Positions 48,545 to 60,300 of a DNA stretch of 64,000 bases are shown here, piece after piece. How positions within the stretch are numbered: position 1 is the stretch's first letter; each line of letters begins with the position of its first letter. Under the pieces are notes generated by a model. It was not told the origin of the DNA. It saw only the letters and a list, made by a program, of their open reading frames with translations, and did not search any database. Both the position numbers and the translations under genes were made by a program. This stretch comes from Peromyscus leucopus (lineage: Eukaryota > Chordata > Mammalia > Rodentia > Cricetidae): positions 66,296,982 through 66,360,981 of the forward strand of contig NC_051067.1 of assembly GCF_004664715.2 (NCBI RefSeq). Direction: 5' to 3'.

Positions 48545-48905
48545 GGAGGGTTCTACATTAGTTACTTGTCTTGTTGCTCAGACATAGGATAGGGCAAAGA
48601 CAATCTGAGGAAGGAAGGATTTACCTGGGGTTAGAGTGATACCATCCATCAACGCAGAAGCACCCGGGCTGTGTCTGGTCAGACTCCACCCACAGCAGAG
48701 AAACAGGAAAGATGAATGCTAGTCTTCAGCTAGCTTTCCTCTGTCCCATGTGGTATCCCAGCCCATGGCATGTCTCTGCCCACATTTGGGCTTGCGCTTC
48801 TCACCTCAGTTAACCTAATCTGATAATCCTTCAGACACATGCCTGGAAGCTTGACCCTTCCATGAGTCCAGATCCTGTCAAATTGAAGCTCAATATTAAC
48901 TACCA
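48545..48905 (-). repeat. MaLR-like LTR repeat
   Basis: 'gatgaatgctagtcttcagc' and 'cacctcagttaacctaatct' match the copies at 18.5-19.2 kb. Confidence 0.55.
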
Positions 48906-50190
48906 TAGGCTGTTCGATTCTGCCTGGGCTATTATAATACTTGCACACTATCCTTCCACACGTGATTTCAGAGATGATGTGGAACAAAGCTTTGGTCAAA
49001 TGTGCTGATCGACTCAGCTATCCCTTTTCAAAGCAACTGTGTATAATCCTGAACTTCCTGTGGGCAGTTCTGGAGATCACCAGAAGCCTCCTTTGGTGTG
49101 GGTGGTCATTCCTCTGGGCACAGATGTGCACTGGCACTCACATCCTTTATTTGCCATTCCTGGTTCTACAAGTGCTCATCCTTAAGATGAGGGGTCATGA
49201 GAGCCCTCAGCTTGTGTGCTGCGAGTGACTTCCAGCCCAAACACAGGCAGAATGGGCTCCTTAGCCACGCTGGAACCCTGAATTCCTGCTCTGTGTCTTG
49301 CTCCATTCAAAGGAGCCTAAATTCCTAAATTCCCGCCTAAATCAGTGCTGCCTGCATTTTGTTCCTTAATCTTTTCTTATCCTCTGCATACGCGTTCCAT
49401 TGTATGTGATCACAGAAGAGCCAGCCAGCTCAGTTTGAGAGCAGTAGAGGAGTTTCCCAAGGGGGATGACATTTCTTAAATAATTTTTTTTTTTACAAAG
49501 ACTCACAGCTTGTAAGCTTGAAGCGTGCCATGTTGCTCTTTCAAATACACATCAATTAAGTATGTAGTTTGGTACTTTTCTAGTAGACGTGGTAGTGTTT
49601 TATCAATTTATCCTAATTTCTACCCTCCTCTGTGACTCTCCTGAATCTATCTGCAATGCTGTCAGATGGAAGGAAACAGAAAATGAACCCATATGGAGGA
49701 CTGAATCTATTATTAATGGTGCTGTGATCTCATCAACCAAAGGAATAACTATATACTGTTTATTTTTAGTAGCAAAGGATAAAGCTTTGAACGGTAAGTT
49801 CCAGTCTATAATCATCACCTTCCATGTAACTCTCATCTGAACAGAGAGATCACCAATGAAAAACACTGCCTATGTGGGGACTGGCAATTGTTTGGTGATT
49901 CTTGGAACAGATACCATGTGTTCCTCTGGCCTCCACGGGTGCAGCCTAATGTTGGAAGTATGGCTTGCATAAGAGCACTGTCAAACAAAACTCATCAGCC
50001 ACACAGGCCACAACCCTGAAGTTCTCTGTGAAAAGTATAAATTGATCACTTACGACTGTCAGCTAATTTCCCCAAACATCCAAGTTCAAGGTCATTGAAA
50101 GGGCTGGATAAAAATTAACCTATAATTTGTAAACCTTTTCCCCTGACCTCTGACTTCGTTTTCAAAGTTTGTACTGTACCTATTACATTT
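48906..50190. other. Unassigned sequence
   Basis: No gene is recognised. A strong donor-like gtaagt lies at 49794 behind an acceptor-like site at 49769. Confidence 0.35.
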
Positions 50191-50194
50191 TTTA

Positions 50195-50310
50195 CAGTTT
50201 TTTCTTTTATTGAAAATACATTTTTCATACAATATATTTTGATTATGGTTCTCCCCCCAACTACTCCCAGATTCCCCCCATCCAGATCCATACCCTTTCT
50301 TCTGCAGAAA
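50195..50310. repeat. LINE-1-derived fragment
   Basis: 'ttttattgaaaatacatttt' followed by 'cccccaactactcccagatt' resembles rodent L1 noncoding sequence. Confidence 0.5.
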
Positions 50311-50489
50311 GAAATAATCCAGTCAAAGTGCAAAATAATTCTACTCTTTGCTGATTACAGACTGTGTGCCACTTTTACTGGTGTTTTCTGTGTAGTATCC
50401 TATTGCATTTTACTTAATTCCTTCTGATTCCTATGCAATGTATAGTCTCTAACTTACTTATGAGAAACCAGACTCTCAGATCATTATAG

Positions 50490-50770
50490 AATGTGGCCAG
50501 AAGGTGCTTCAGCAGATAAAGTGCTTTTCTTGTAGGCGTGAGGCACTAGTAATCCCATAATCAGAATTAGTCATAGGTAGATTGCTAGAGCTTACTGTCT
50601 AGGCTTCTTTGTGAGCTCCAGTCCAAGGAGAGACTTTGTCTCTAAAAGCGTGGTGGATGCCTTCGGAGGAATGACCTCTGAGTTTGACCTGAGGTTGAAC
50701 TCTGACCTCCACATGCACAGGCTTAAACTTGTGCACCACCTCCATACATACAGAGAAGGCTTCCAAAGAT
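50490..50770 (+). repeat. Diverged B4 SINE
   Basis: The head is 'ccagaaggtgcttcagcaga', with 'gagactttgtctctaaaagc' and a right end 'tgacctccacatgcacaggc'. Confidence 0.6.
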
Positions 50771-51145
50771 GTGGGGGAAAATAATTTAGAATGTCTGTTG
50801 TAGGAACACTTTGAAAACTTTAAAAGCTACTCTATTCTCAGTTCCCAGCCTGTCTTTCTGGTCTTGTGAGCATGTCTGGCTGGTCCTCTGGATGGAGCTT
50901 CACTTCTGGCAGTGCCACGGTGGTCTTGCCCTCAGCTATGGGGTGTCTGTTCACAAGTTCAGTGCCATCTTCTTCATCATCCAGTCCCTTCCATTAGGGA
51001 TGTACATTGAACATGGAAGTGCTGAAGTTGGAGTCCTTGCTGTCGCTGTCACTGAGAAACACTTGGGTGAATACTTAATCTGCGTCTGAAAGGAACGTAC
51101 ATAGGGGACAAGTTGGTCTTCACTCTTTTTAGAGACAGCAGCTGA
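50771..51145. other. Unassigned sequence
   Basis: No feature is recognised. Confidence 0.4.
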
Positions 51146-51149
51146 TTTC

Positions 51150-51595
51150 TGTTTCAGTAGTGTTCTAGCTTCATGTCTGTGGCTGTGATAAAATACCCTG
51201 ATGCAAAGCCACTTAGGGGAGGAAAGGTTTCTGTTAGCTTTGATTCCAGGTGACAGTCCATCACTGCAGAGAAGTCACAGAGGCGGGACCTGAGACAGCT
51301 GGCCACACCATACCCAGTCAAGAGCAGAGAGAAATGACCACGTACACATTCGCTTGCTTGCTTGTGCTCAGCCCAATTTCTCCACTCTGATGTAACTCAG
51401 GATCCCCTGCCTGGGGAATGAATGTTGCCACTGGTGATGGGCTGGGTCTTCCCATGTCAATTAATGTAATTAAGATAATTCCCTACAGACAGACAGACAG
51501 ACAGACAGACTAACCCAGTGTAGACAATTCCTCGCTGAGACCCTTTTCCCAGCTATTCTAGGTCGAGTCAAGCTGACTTCTAATCATCACAGATA
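51150..51595 (-). repeat. MaLR-like rodent LTR repeat (copy 3) with (ACAG)n
   Basis: This is the antisense copy of the family at 5690 and 25905 ('ggctgtgataaaataccctg', 'cacagcaatag'-type end reversed). A (ACAG)n tract lies at 51487-51511. Confidence 0.6.
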
Positions 51596-51599
51596 GCAC

Positions 51600-52293
51600 T
51601 GTAGTCACTTTCATGATAACAGCGATGTTCTGCTTCTAAGAATTTTGAAGGGTTACTTTCTGTTCACACTAGACGATAAACTCTTGAAAGTGAAATGGTT
51701 TGTTTCTTCTCACTTTTGACATTAAAAAAAAAAAAACTAGCTATGCATTTCTTCCTCTTCCAGTTATTTTGGGGCCATCCCCACTGAAGCCATGCAGGTT
51801 AGGGATTTCGTGTTATGCTTCTGACACACAGCAGGTCTTCAACAGTAGTTCATTCCCTTCAGTGACAAATGGGCAGCGCCATGCGTAGAAGCCTCTGTAT
51901 ATTTCATTTGGGTGAAAAGCGATGAGCTAATATTAATCCATGACTAGTTTTAATGGCGGTTATTGATTACGAAGGAGAATGGTTTTTGTTGACATATCCA
52001 AGAAGCATAGCTATAACTGGGGGGAAAAAAATAAGTGACATATAAATGTGAATTGAATATCAAGAAATTTTTCCAGTGAATAAGGTTGGAATTGATCCAT
52101 CAGAGGCGACCTGGTGGGAGTGACTGGGGACATCTTATCCACACATCCCACTTGGGGCAGATGATAAATGAGGTCATAGCTCTAGTTTCGTTGATCATGC
52201 ATCCAGACTGGCACATTCACAACCCCACCCTCCACAGACAGACTGCATGTTTGTGTTAAATGTTCTAATTCTGTTTTCCTGGTTCCTCTTTAG
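51600..52293. other. Intron end upstream of Pter first coding exon
   Basis: Mostly unique sequence. A pyrimidine-rich tract (ctgttttcctggttcctctt) and TAG acceptor end at 52293. Confidence 0.6.
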
Positions 52294-52319
52294 AGAAAAC
52301 CCTTGTGACACTACCAGGG
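52294..52319 (+). other. Pter: Pter 5' untranslated sequence in the first coding exon
   Basis: These 26 nt lie between the acceptor at 52293 and the ATG at 52320, with no upstream ATG. The ATG context has G at -3 and T at +4, a moderate Kozak match. A shorter leader than usual for a first exon implies an upstream noncoding exon. Confidence 0.75.
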
Positions 52320-52751
52320 ATGTCTTCCTTAAGTGGGAATGTACAAACCGTTTTGGGCCTTGTAGAACCAAGCCACCTGGGACGCACCTTGACCCACGAG
52401 CATTTAACAATGACCTTTGACGATTTTTACTACCCACCTCCTCCATGCCATGAAGCTACCTCCAAGGAACCTATCATGCTGAAGAATTTATTCTGGATTC
52501 AGAAAAATCCTTATTCCCATCGAGAGAACCTTCGGTTGAATCAGGAGACGGAAGCCATAAAGGAAGAACTGTTGTATTTCAAGGCTAAGGGTGGAGGAGC
52601 CTTGGTGGAGAACACGACCACTGGGCTCAGCAGGGACGTGCAAACACTGAAGTGGCTAGCAGAGCAGACTGGAGTCCACATCATAGCTGGAGCTGGGTTT
52701 TATGTTGACGCAACTCATTCAGCAGCAACCAGGGCCATGTCAGTGGAGCAG
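52320..52751 (+). CDS. Pter: Pter coding exon 1 (residues 1-144)
   Basis: Pter encodes phosphotriesterase-related protein, a metal-dependent hydrolase of the amidohydrolase superfamily. Recent work identified it as an N-acetyltaurine hydrolase (releasing taurine and acetate); it was earlier called resiniferatoxin-binding RPR-1. The exon encodes 144 codons starting [10 protein letters not shown]. The HxH metal-binding pair after the first barrel strand is His26 and His28 in [18 protein letters not shown] (91-100) and [14 protein letters not shown] (121-134) are further conserved barrel segments. The exon ends exactly after a CAG codon (phase 0) with donor CAG|GTAAAA at 52752. The frame is intact, with no stop or frameshift. 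An in-frame GTG 15 nt upstream (52305) would add five residues, but the ATG at 52320 matches the family start. Kidney and liver expression is known for the family; no regulatory site is visible here. Confidence 0.96.
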
Positions 52752-53820
52752 GTAAAAAGTTCTTCTTATGACGTTGTTTGTATATAAATTGAGGGCAGTC
52801 TGAACCTTGGAAATGCTATTGGCTCAGAAAAAAAAAGCTGGCTCACAAAGATGGCTGCCGACTAGGACCCAAATTAGTGAGATTCCGTGTCTTTCGAGTG
52901 TTGAGGAAGGTGCTCTCAACACACTAGTCATTGACAGTTCCGAGGCGTTACCGCTGAGTCTGCACAATTGGATCAGAGCTCAGCGGTTCCGCTCCAGTCT
53001 GTTTTGTAAACCTCGTGTTTCCATCGTGAGCTTCAGCCACACAGCTTCAGCTTTCCCCTCGGGTTTTTATAATAACCAGCGAGGAAAATTCACAGTAGGG
53101 TGAGACTTGGCAGGCAGAGACTTGGTACATTTGCAAATACAGCTTCTTCTCTTATTACAAGCTGGGAGGGGTGGGAGAAGGTCTGTTCTCTTGTTTATAA
53201 TATTAAGTAAGAATGGGAGGAAGGAAGCTGAGCTTGCAGGGCTCTGTTGCACGTGTGTATGTGTTCTCTTGTTAAACACGTGTCAGTTTACATGTGTTTG
53301 CATATAGTATATACCCCTGTATATTTCCCAGGTACAGACTGTCAGGTAAACTCTTGGTGAAACATCTGTTAGTATTTAAAATGATCTGTTTTAAATTTTT
53401 GTCTGCATTATGCTCCAATGAACTTTTAAATATATACATTTATATTAGTTGAAGACTGAGCTAATGACAAGGATTATACACTTGTCAAACCATGCTTCAG
53501 TGTTAGTGTACATATGAACCGGGTAATGTGGATACTGTGTTGTGAACTTTCTAGGCTGAATGAAGGTAAGAATTAAAGAACTACATGATAGAGCTGACAG
53601 ATTCAATGGGATCCATAGGTGCTGTACCCAGATTAAAATGAAGACGCTTTTATTCAGTCTGAACACACTGTCTTTCTCCTTGCCCCTACAGCATCGTTAA
53701 GCTATGAGCTTCTCAAATAGTCTCAATAAGATACTTAGAATAACTTGTTGAATTTGAAAATTAGTCAAAAATGCATGGTTCATTAGGCAATATTCACTAA
53801 ATGAATGTTGAGTTTAGTGT

Positions 53821-53875
<55 letters not shown>

Positions 53876-54315
53876 AAGAGAGGGGAGTGGGGATGTTAAT
53901 ATATGTGCAGGTGCATGGCAGGGGACATGTACATGGAAGCTGGAGGTCAACCTCAGATGGCATCCTTAGGAAAACTGTACATCTCCTTTGAGATGGGGTT
54001 TCCCATTGGCCTGGAGCTAACTGGTGATATTAGGCTAGACCATCTGGCCAGTGAGCCTTTGGGATCCATCTATCCCTGTCTCCCCGCTGCTGGGGTCACC
54101 AGAATGGACCACCACACCTAGTATTCTTATGTGAGTTTTGGGGGTGGGACACAGGTCTTCATGATTGTGAGGCAAGCTTAGCCATCCTCCCTGCCCCCTG
54201 GCTCTGGGTACAGTTTTGAAGGAGTACATTCCTAAATAAATACCTTTGTATACTATGAGTTTATTTGGATGTATTTCACAACCTATCAGATAGGCTCATC
54301 CTCATTCTTCCTCAG
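52752..54315 (+). other. Pter: Pter intron between coding exons 1 and 2
   Basis: A phase-0 intron of 1564 bp with donor GTAAAA and acceptor ttcttcctcag. It holds mostly unique sequence, a (TG)n/(GA)n tract from 53822 and a minus-strand B4 SINE. Confidence 0.9.
53822..54205 (-). repeat. B4 SINE with (TG)n and (GA)n at its tail
   Basis: TG at 53822-53860 and GA at 53863-53884 lead into an antisense B4 ('gagatggggtttcccattgg', 'gctggggtcaccagaatgga'). It lies inside the Pter intron. Confidence 0.75.
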
Positions 54316-54581
54316 CTTACAGATATCCTTATTAATGAAATTCTCCATGGAGCTGATGGAACCAGTATCAAGTGCGGAGTTATTGGAGAAATCGGTTGCT
54401 CCTGGCCTTTGACTGACAGCGAGAGAAAGGTACTTCAGGCCACTGCTCACGCCCAGGCTCAGCTTGGCTGTCCCGTCATCATCCATCCTGGAAGGAGCCC
54501 AGACGCACCATTTCAGATCATCCGCATATTGCAGGAAGCAGGTGCAGACATCTCTAAAACAGTTATGTCCCACCTCGACAG
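54316..54581 (+). CDS. Pter: Pter coding exon 2 (residues 145-233)
   Basis: The exon encodes 88 codons plus two bases of Arg233, continuing in phase 0 from exon 1. It begins [10 protein letters not shown]. It supplies three metal-site residues at their family positions. Glu169 (in [10 protein letters not shown]) takes the bridging place held by a carboxylated lysine in bacterial phosphotriesterases. His201 (in CPVIIHPGR) and His230 (in TVMSHLDR) are metal ligands. The donor is ACAG|GTAAGT at 54582, splitting the Arg codon (phase 2). About 116 residues remain, including the final metal-ligand Asp near position 298. I find no matching frame up to 64,000, so they lie downstream of the window. 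The antisense 155-aa open frame over this exon is a shadow. Confidence 0.96.
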
Positions 54582-55200
54582 GTAAGTGGGCTACTTTACA
54601 GTTCACTGCAAACCACTGTGCAACTAAGGGGTCATCAATTAGAAAACTCACTGGTGATGAGATCGATGAAATACCAATCACATCAGGAGATGCAGTTGCT
54701 ACCTGGAAGATAATTTTTTTCCATCTCTGAGTATTGAACACAGGACCTGACACATGTAACCATCACACACTCTACTGCTGAATTATACCCGCAGTTCCCA
54801 GAAGGCAGTATTTATGGAGTCCTGTAATGAGCATAAATTAAAATCAGTGCTGTGGTTTACATGCCCCTCTTGTGTGTCAAATTCTGTCTGAGACATTTTG
54901 TGAAAGTACTTTCTTGACCTTCCCTGACTCTTCAACACAGGTTACTACTGTCTGCTTTATTTCTTTCTCTTATGAGTTGATATCATGCACGTGCCAATTG
55001 GACTTGTTCGGTATTTGCCCACAGTTGGGGTGATAAATGCATCTATATATAAATAAGGAGAAAACAAATGGTCTCCCCTGAAAAGAAAACCAAAAATGTC
55101 GGTGCTTTTGTTTCTGCCACCTGTTTTTGGTTTGCAACACCTGAATTTGGAAACTGAAATTATTATAATAGTGGTAAATATGGTATTTCTAATCTTGGCA
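54582..55200 (+). other. Pter: Start of the next Pter intron
   Basis: Begins with a strong GTAAGT donor. No repeat is recognised in the first 600 bp. The intron is open to the window end, so it is longer than 9.4 kb. Confidence 0.7.
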
Positions 55201-55204
55201 TATT

Positions 55205-55635
55205 AGTATTTATGACTGCTATAACAATCACAGCACATCAACCGACCCAAAATAGTGGATTTGATTGGTTCATGGTTCTGAAGGTGGAAGTCTGAGAGTC
55301 AAGAGTCACAAAGACTATGGGAGTCCAGAGGCTGCTGGGAGAATCCTCCCTTGCTTATTCCATTGTCTGGCAGACACTGGTGTTCCTCAGCTTCTGTCTG
55401 CATAGCTAGTTTCTGTCTCTGCCTTCCCTGGGCCTTGGGTTTATGTCTGTCTTCTCTTCCATCTCTAAGGACATTTGCTATTGAATTTACCCACTTGTAA
55501 TAGAATGAGCTCAAGTAAAGATCCTTAATTATAATCTTCAAAACCCCTTTTCTCAAATAAGGTCGTTTTCAGAGATTCCTGGGGTTAAAACACAGACGTG
55601 TGTTTTCAGAGTGTGCATTCAACCTACTGCATGTC
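55205..55635 (-). repeat. MLT1-type MaLR LTR
   Basis: The antisense LTR runs from 'gactgctataacaatcacag' through 'tctaaggacatttgctattg' to 'cattcaacctactgca'. It is better kept than the copy at 21.7 kb. Confidence 0.7.
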
Positions 55636-55804
55636 ATATGAGAGGCTTGACTTTATAAACAGATGCTTGGCCACTGTTAATATACACACGTGCAACAATG
55701 TTGCCAATGCTAATCCTAAACCTTTAGATTAACTGTACTAAAATTAGCATTAGATTAACAACCATTATATAATTCTACCTCTTTTTAAATAATTGTATTT
55801 CTTC

Positions 55805-55930
55805 TTTGAAAATTTTTATACATGTATACAATCTTGATCACATCCGTCCTCACTCTCCACTCCAACACCTACACGCAAGAACATTTTTCATTTCTTCAGT
55901 AAATGTCTGGGTTATAATGTTATTTCGTTT
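55805..55930. repeat. LINE-1-derived fragment
   Basis: 'tttttatacatgtatacaat' followed by 'tcttgatcacatccgtcctc' resembles rodent L1 noncoding sequence. Confidence 0.5.
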
Positions 55931-56230
55931 GTCTGACAATACCCTTATTCTGGTTTTGGTTATGGATAGTATGATAGAATTGATCATTTCCAATGGAGAC
56001 CCCACTTGCAGATTATTTTCCTAAGCAAGCCCTTCAGTGATCTTCCGTTTTCAGCCATCCTGCACTGTTATTGATAACCAGCTAAAGCCAGGTATTCATC
56101 CTTTCAAATACTATCTATGTCCTTGGTTTGTTTGTTTCTTTGTTGGTTTGCTGAAATCTTCTAAGGCCATGTTTTCATTATGCTGCGTTTTTCTATGACC
56201 TGACTCATTGTGGGTTTGTTTGTTCATTAT

Positions 56231-56376
56231 GGTTTTGGTTTTTTGAGACAGGGTTTCCCTGTGTAGTCCTGGCTGTCCTGGAACTCGCTTTACAGACCAG
56301 GCTGGCCTCAAACTCAGAGATCCACCTGCCTCTGCCTCTGAGTGCTTGGATTTAAAGTGTGCACCACCACTGTCCC
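56231..56376 (-). repeat. B1 SINE
   Basis: 'gagacagggtttccctgtgt' and 'gaccaggctggcctcaaact' are well-kept antisense motifs. Confidence 0.9.
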
Positions 56377-56805
56377 ACTTCATTGTGTCTTTTTTATTGT
56401 GTACTTAAAAGTCCTTGGGATTCCTGATATAAAAATATATCTTCCACTACTTCTGGAAAGCTCCATCCATTATCTCTCCAAATATTGTTTATTGTCCATA
56501 GCATACTTCCCAGCCCAGTTCCAGCATGACCTTAAGACCTGTCCTTCTTATCCCTGAGCATCTCTCTCGTTGTTTCTCTGCTTCTATCTTTGAGCTATAA
56601 TGTCTTCAGTTTTTTCTATTCACTATGGTCTTCCCAGCGGAATCCATCTTTCTTTGTGTGTTTTGCTTACATTATTAACATAAAGTTTTCTTTATTAAGT
56701 TCCACTTCATTACTTTTCAAATCTGTATGGTTAAATTTAAGAACTTTTATTTCCTTCAATGTATTTTCACTTTCTTCTTGTAAAAAATAATAATAATAAT
56801 AAGCA
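56377..56805. other. Unassigned, pyrimidine-rich sequence
   Basis: It may include a decayed L1 segment. No gene is recognised. Confidence 0.35.
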
Positions 56806-56810
56806 TAAAG

Positions 56811-56927
56811 CCAGGTATGGCTGGTGCACCCTCAATCTTAGCAGAGGCAGGTGAATCTCCATGTGTTCATGACCAGCCTAGTCTAAAAAGCCAGGGCTAC
56901 ATAGTGAGATACTGTCTCACAAAAAAG
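56811..56927 (+). repeat. B1 SINE
   Basis: 'ccaggtatggctggtgcacc' and 'gggctacatagtgagatact' identify it. A (TAA)n stretch precedes it. Confidence 0.7.
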
Positions 56928-57134
56928 TTAAGTATAATCTTATAATTGATGAACACAATTTATTGTCTTTTTTATTGGTGTGGTTTGCTATTGACTAACT
57001 GTAGAAGGGTCCTTCATAGGAAGTGTTTCCCTGTGTTATAGAGTAAACTGTTTCACTATGAGCATATCTCACACTCCTTGAAAATTATTATGACAGGTGA
57101 ATTATTTTTCTTCTTTCAGTGTGTTCATTTACTT

Positions 57135-57245
57135 ATTTATTTTTCAGACAGAGTCTTACTGTGTAGCTCAGGCTGACTTCAGAACTCCAGACCTTCCCAT
57201 CTCCACCTTCCAAGCATTAGACAGCAGGTATGCTCCTCCATTCTT
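57135..57245 (-). repeat. Diverged B1 SINE
   Basis: 'gacagagtcttactgtgtag' followed by 'ctcaggctgacttcagaact'. The right end is decayed. Confidence 0.6.
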
Positions 57246-57361
57246 GACCCTTCTTTTATGTTTTTGCTGGGGTTTTTTGCTTTTCTTGTTGTTTTTGTTA
57301 GTAGGGAGTTGGGTGTCATTGTCAACTTAATTCAACTTTAAATTAAATTTAAAGGTGTTTC

Positions 57362-57500
57362 TTTTTTATTTATTATGATAAAATACATGTAACATAACAT
57401 TTATCATCTTAAAATATTTGAAGCAATCAGTTCAGTCATGTTCAGGACACTTTCTCTCCCCTTCTGCTTTCCCTCTCCGTGAATCTGAATGCCAAATACT
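57362..57500. repeat. Old LINE-1-derived segment
   Basis: 'gataaaatacatgtaacata' and 'atttatcatcttaaaatatt' resemble the same old L1 region as 8080-8610. Confidence 0.45.
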
Positions 57501-57504
57501 TCAA

Positions 57505-59239
57505 ATGAACGGAAACACACACAGCTCTTTATGGTTGTTCACATTTCTGACAGGAGAGCCTGTCACACATCACACAGCCGCTGTGAGTTCTCACCCTTAC
57601 ACTTGTTAGGCACACAGTTATGGCTATAGATTCTCAAGACTTCTCTCCCATCTTTCCCACTTCATCAGCTAAGAGGAAGGCAAGCATGCACTCTTGAGAA
57701 CTCTGTGGCTCACGGTTTCTCCCTGTTCCGGATTCATGGAGAGGGAGGGAGGGAGGCTGTTTTTCCTGGTGGGGCAGCTTCCCGCACATCGCCAGACTGA
57801 TCTTGCTCCCACTTTAGTCCCAAGCCCTGGCTCCCTTAGCTCTCCAAGCCTGTCACGTAGTGCTTGCGTTACCTGGCCTTATTGCTCATTTTCTCACCTC
57901 CGTTGTTACTTCTGCCCCTGAACAAGTCTCAACTTTGCCAGCAGCCCCAACCAGGCATTTAAAAGCAGGAGACTGTTTTCTCTCTTCAGTTTTAGTCAGT
58001 GTTTTACATGGACTCTGTTGGAAAGGTTTTCTGTGAACGTTTAGTCTACCACACTGCTTGAAACTGGATCAAGCTGCTCCTTAAAGCAGAATCTTACTAT
58101 CCTTCTTTCTTCACAGTTAGACGTTAAGTTAGAAAAATTATGCTTGGCACACATAGAAAATAAGTTTTCATTGTAAATTGTGAAATAAACTTGAACTACC
58201 ACAACATTATTTCCTGGCTTATAAAAATCAAACAATATAAAAAATAATTAGTAGTTATTTCCTAGTGGTTGAACTACGTTTTTCACTAGACCTTTATATA
58301 CATTATATATACACGTATACAGCATGTATATACTTTTTATATTAAATGATAAAAACATTTAGCTGATTTCCATTGGCTACAAGTTCATTATTTCCCTCTT
58401 GGATGGCTCAGGACTGAATGAAATTGACCTGACCCCACACAAGCCCTGAGCAGAGGGGTACATCCTGAGGCAATTGCTAGAGCAATCACCCGCTCTGCAC
58501 CCATGGTATGGATCATTTGGGATTCCAGTGCATGACAAAGAATTACATGGAAATATTTCAATGGGGAAGCAACCAGGGAAAATGACTTTTGAAAACAAAC
58601 CAAATAAAGTAACAGAAAAAGATCAGGAGGCAGATGTAGGAAGTGGTGGCTATTTGAAGTGGCTGTTCACAGCAGACCAGTTGCCAGGCTGGAGCTGGAC
58701 TGGGTCAGCTTCCCACAGGCAGTCTGAGCTCTGCTGGGAGGTGCATAAATCTGATCTGTGCTGAAAAAGCAGGGGATTCAGCTCTTTGTAATGGGGACAA
58801 CTCACAAAAGAGCTGGACACATGGTAGAAGACATAAAAAAAAGGGGGAGCGTTCCCTAAAACACAGTCTCTAAAACTCCCCAAACCAAACACAACACCAT
58901 TTCATTCTCCCACCATGTTTCTGGGCATAGGATAGAAGGTTCTAAAGCTGTGGTCTGTTAAGTTTGGGAAGTGGTACCTTGGGGTGACCGGTATGCCTTT
59001 TGGCTCACTTTGGGACACAAGGGGTCGGGACTGAGAAGGGTCATCTTCACCCTTGACTACCCATTAAAATTACGTTAGTTCTCCCTTCAAATGCAGATTT
59101 CATTTGGGAAAACACAAATACAAAACATTTTAGTGTGCTCACCATCCTATGGAAGCAGTTAAATATTTCTGAAGATTTATGAAATCTGCATGAGGATTTA
59201 CCCAGACAGGCAGGCAGGCAGAGAGACAGGTAGCCAGGC

Positions 59240-59240
<1 letters not shown>
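57505..59240. other. Unassigned intronic sequence
   Basis: No confident repeat or coding exon is recognised. The 96-aa open frame at 58474-58764 has no domain and no clear splice boundaries. Confidence 0.4.

Positions 59241-59241
<1 letters not shown>

Positions 59242-59276
<35 letters not shown>
59242..59276. repeat. (CA)n microsatellite
   Basis: An uninterrupted tract of about 33 bp. Confidence 0.95.
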
Positions 59277-59279
59277 ACT

Positions 59280-60300
59280 ACAACAAGAATGTTTTGCATG
59301 GTTATCCAAAGGGGGCGATTGGGATGTTGAAAAGAAAGAGTTAACAGATGACCATTTCCTTGAAGACCTCCAAACCACACTGTTACCATGTGACCATTGG
59401 TTACCAGTTTAAGGTCATTAAACAGGCAACAACCTGATAAAATAAATCTGCTGTGTTCCAAGCTCGCCCCTAACCATCTGTTTCCCTTAAGGCACAGGAA
59501 TCTGTTGAAGAGCAGTTTGACTGCTATGCATTTAACCCTTAGGGACATCAAAGGGGACTGTCCTTGACAGTGATGTCTACCCAAAGTCAACATGGATTAG
59601 AGAATCGCAGCATCCCTGTGTTCTTGTTTGGGCTTTTAATGGGAAAGTCTTTGCACCATTACACGTTTATGATAATTTTACCGCCTGCAGAAACTAGCCA
59701 CACAGGTAGGTGGCGGCTATCAACGGCACCACTTTGGGGCAGGTCTAACATGGGCTATGTGTGCTTTAAAGAATGCCCCCCCACAAACAGCTGTTCTTTT
59801 TGCCATTTGTTTTCAAACAGGGTTTACTATGAATGCACTATTAGAGTACTTGTAACAATGCATACACAACAGAATTATTACTTTATCAGAGAAAAGCTCA
59901 ATGGGAAATAAATAAATAAATAAATAAAAGGTCCAAATAAGAAATATTTGGGAACTATTTGCCAGTTCAAAATTTGAGCTTCCTGGAGGGCAACAGACAG
60001 GTGCTATGCCTAAATCTTTTATCTTCTGGGATATCTATTTAACAAGCCAGAGATTTTTGATGGACATCCAGGGTCTGATTAGGGGCATGATAATTAAGTG
60101 TAGGAAGATAGCACATCACTCTCTTTGAAAATTGCTCCCTGGGGAAGGTAAAGGAATTTGACCCAAGGGTATCTGAAAGAGCAGAAGGAAAAACTCAGGA
60201 ATGCTCCAAAAACACTTCATTCTCTTTGCCTTTGATCATGCATGCCAAATTGGCCAAACTCTTGGAAGGATACAAATCTGACACTTTTTTCCCATGCTGC
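59280..60300. other. Unassigned intronic sequence
   Basis: Only an (AAAT)n stretch at 59907-59930 is recognised. The minus-strand 131-aa frame at 59198-59593 is partly repeat-encoded. Confidence 0.4.

Noticed and set aside
52305..52319. Upstream in-frame GTG start for Pter
   Set aside because: It would add five residues not found in the family. The ATG at 52320 matches the known N-terminus.
54286..54753. 155-aa open frame on the minus strand
   Set aside because: It lies opposite Pter coding exon 2 and extends across its splice sites. It has no domain of its own and is a shadow of the sense frame.
59198..59593. 131-aa minus-strand open frame
   Set aside because: Its C-terminal part is encoded by the (CA)n tract and the rest has no recognised domain.
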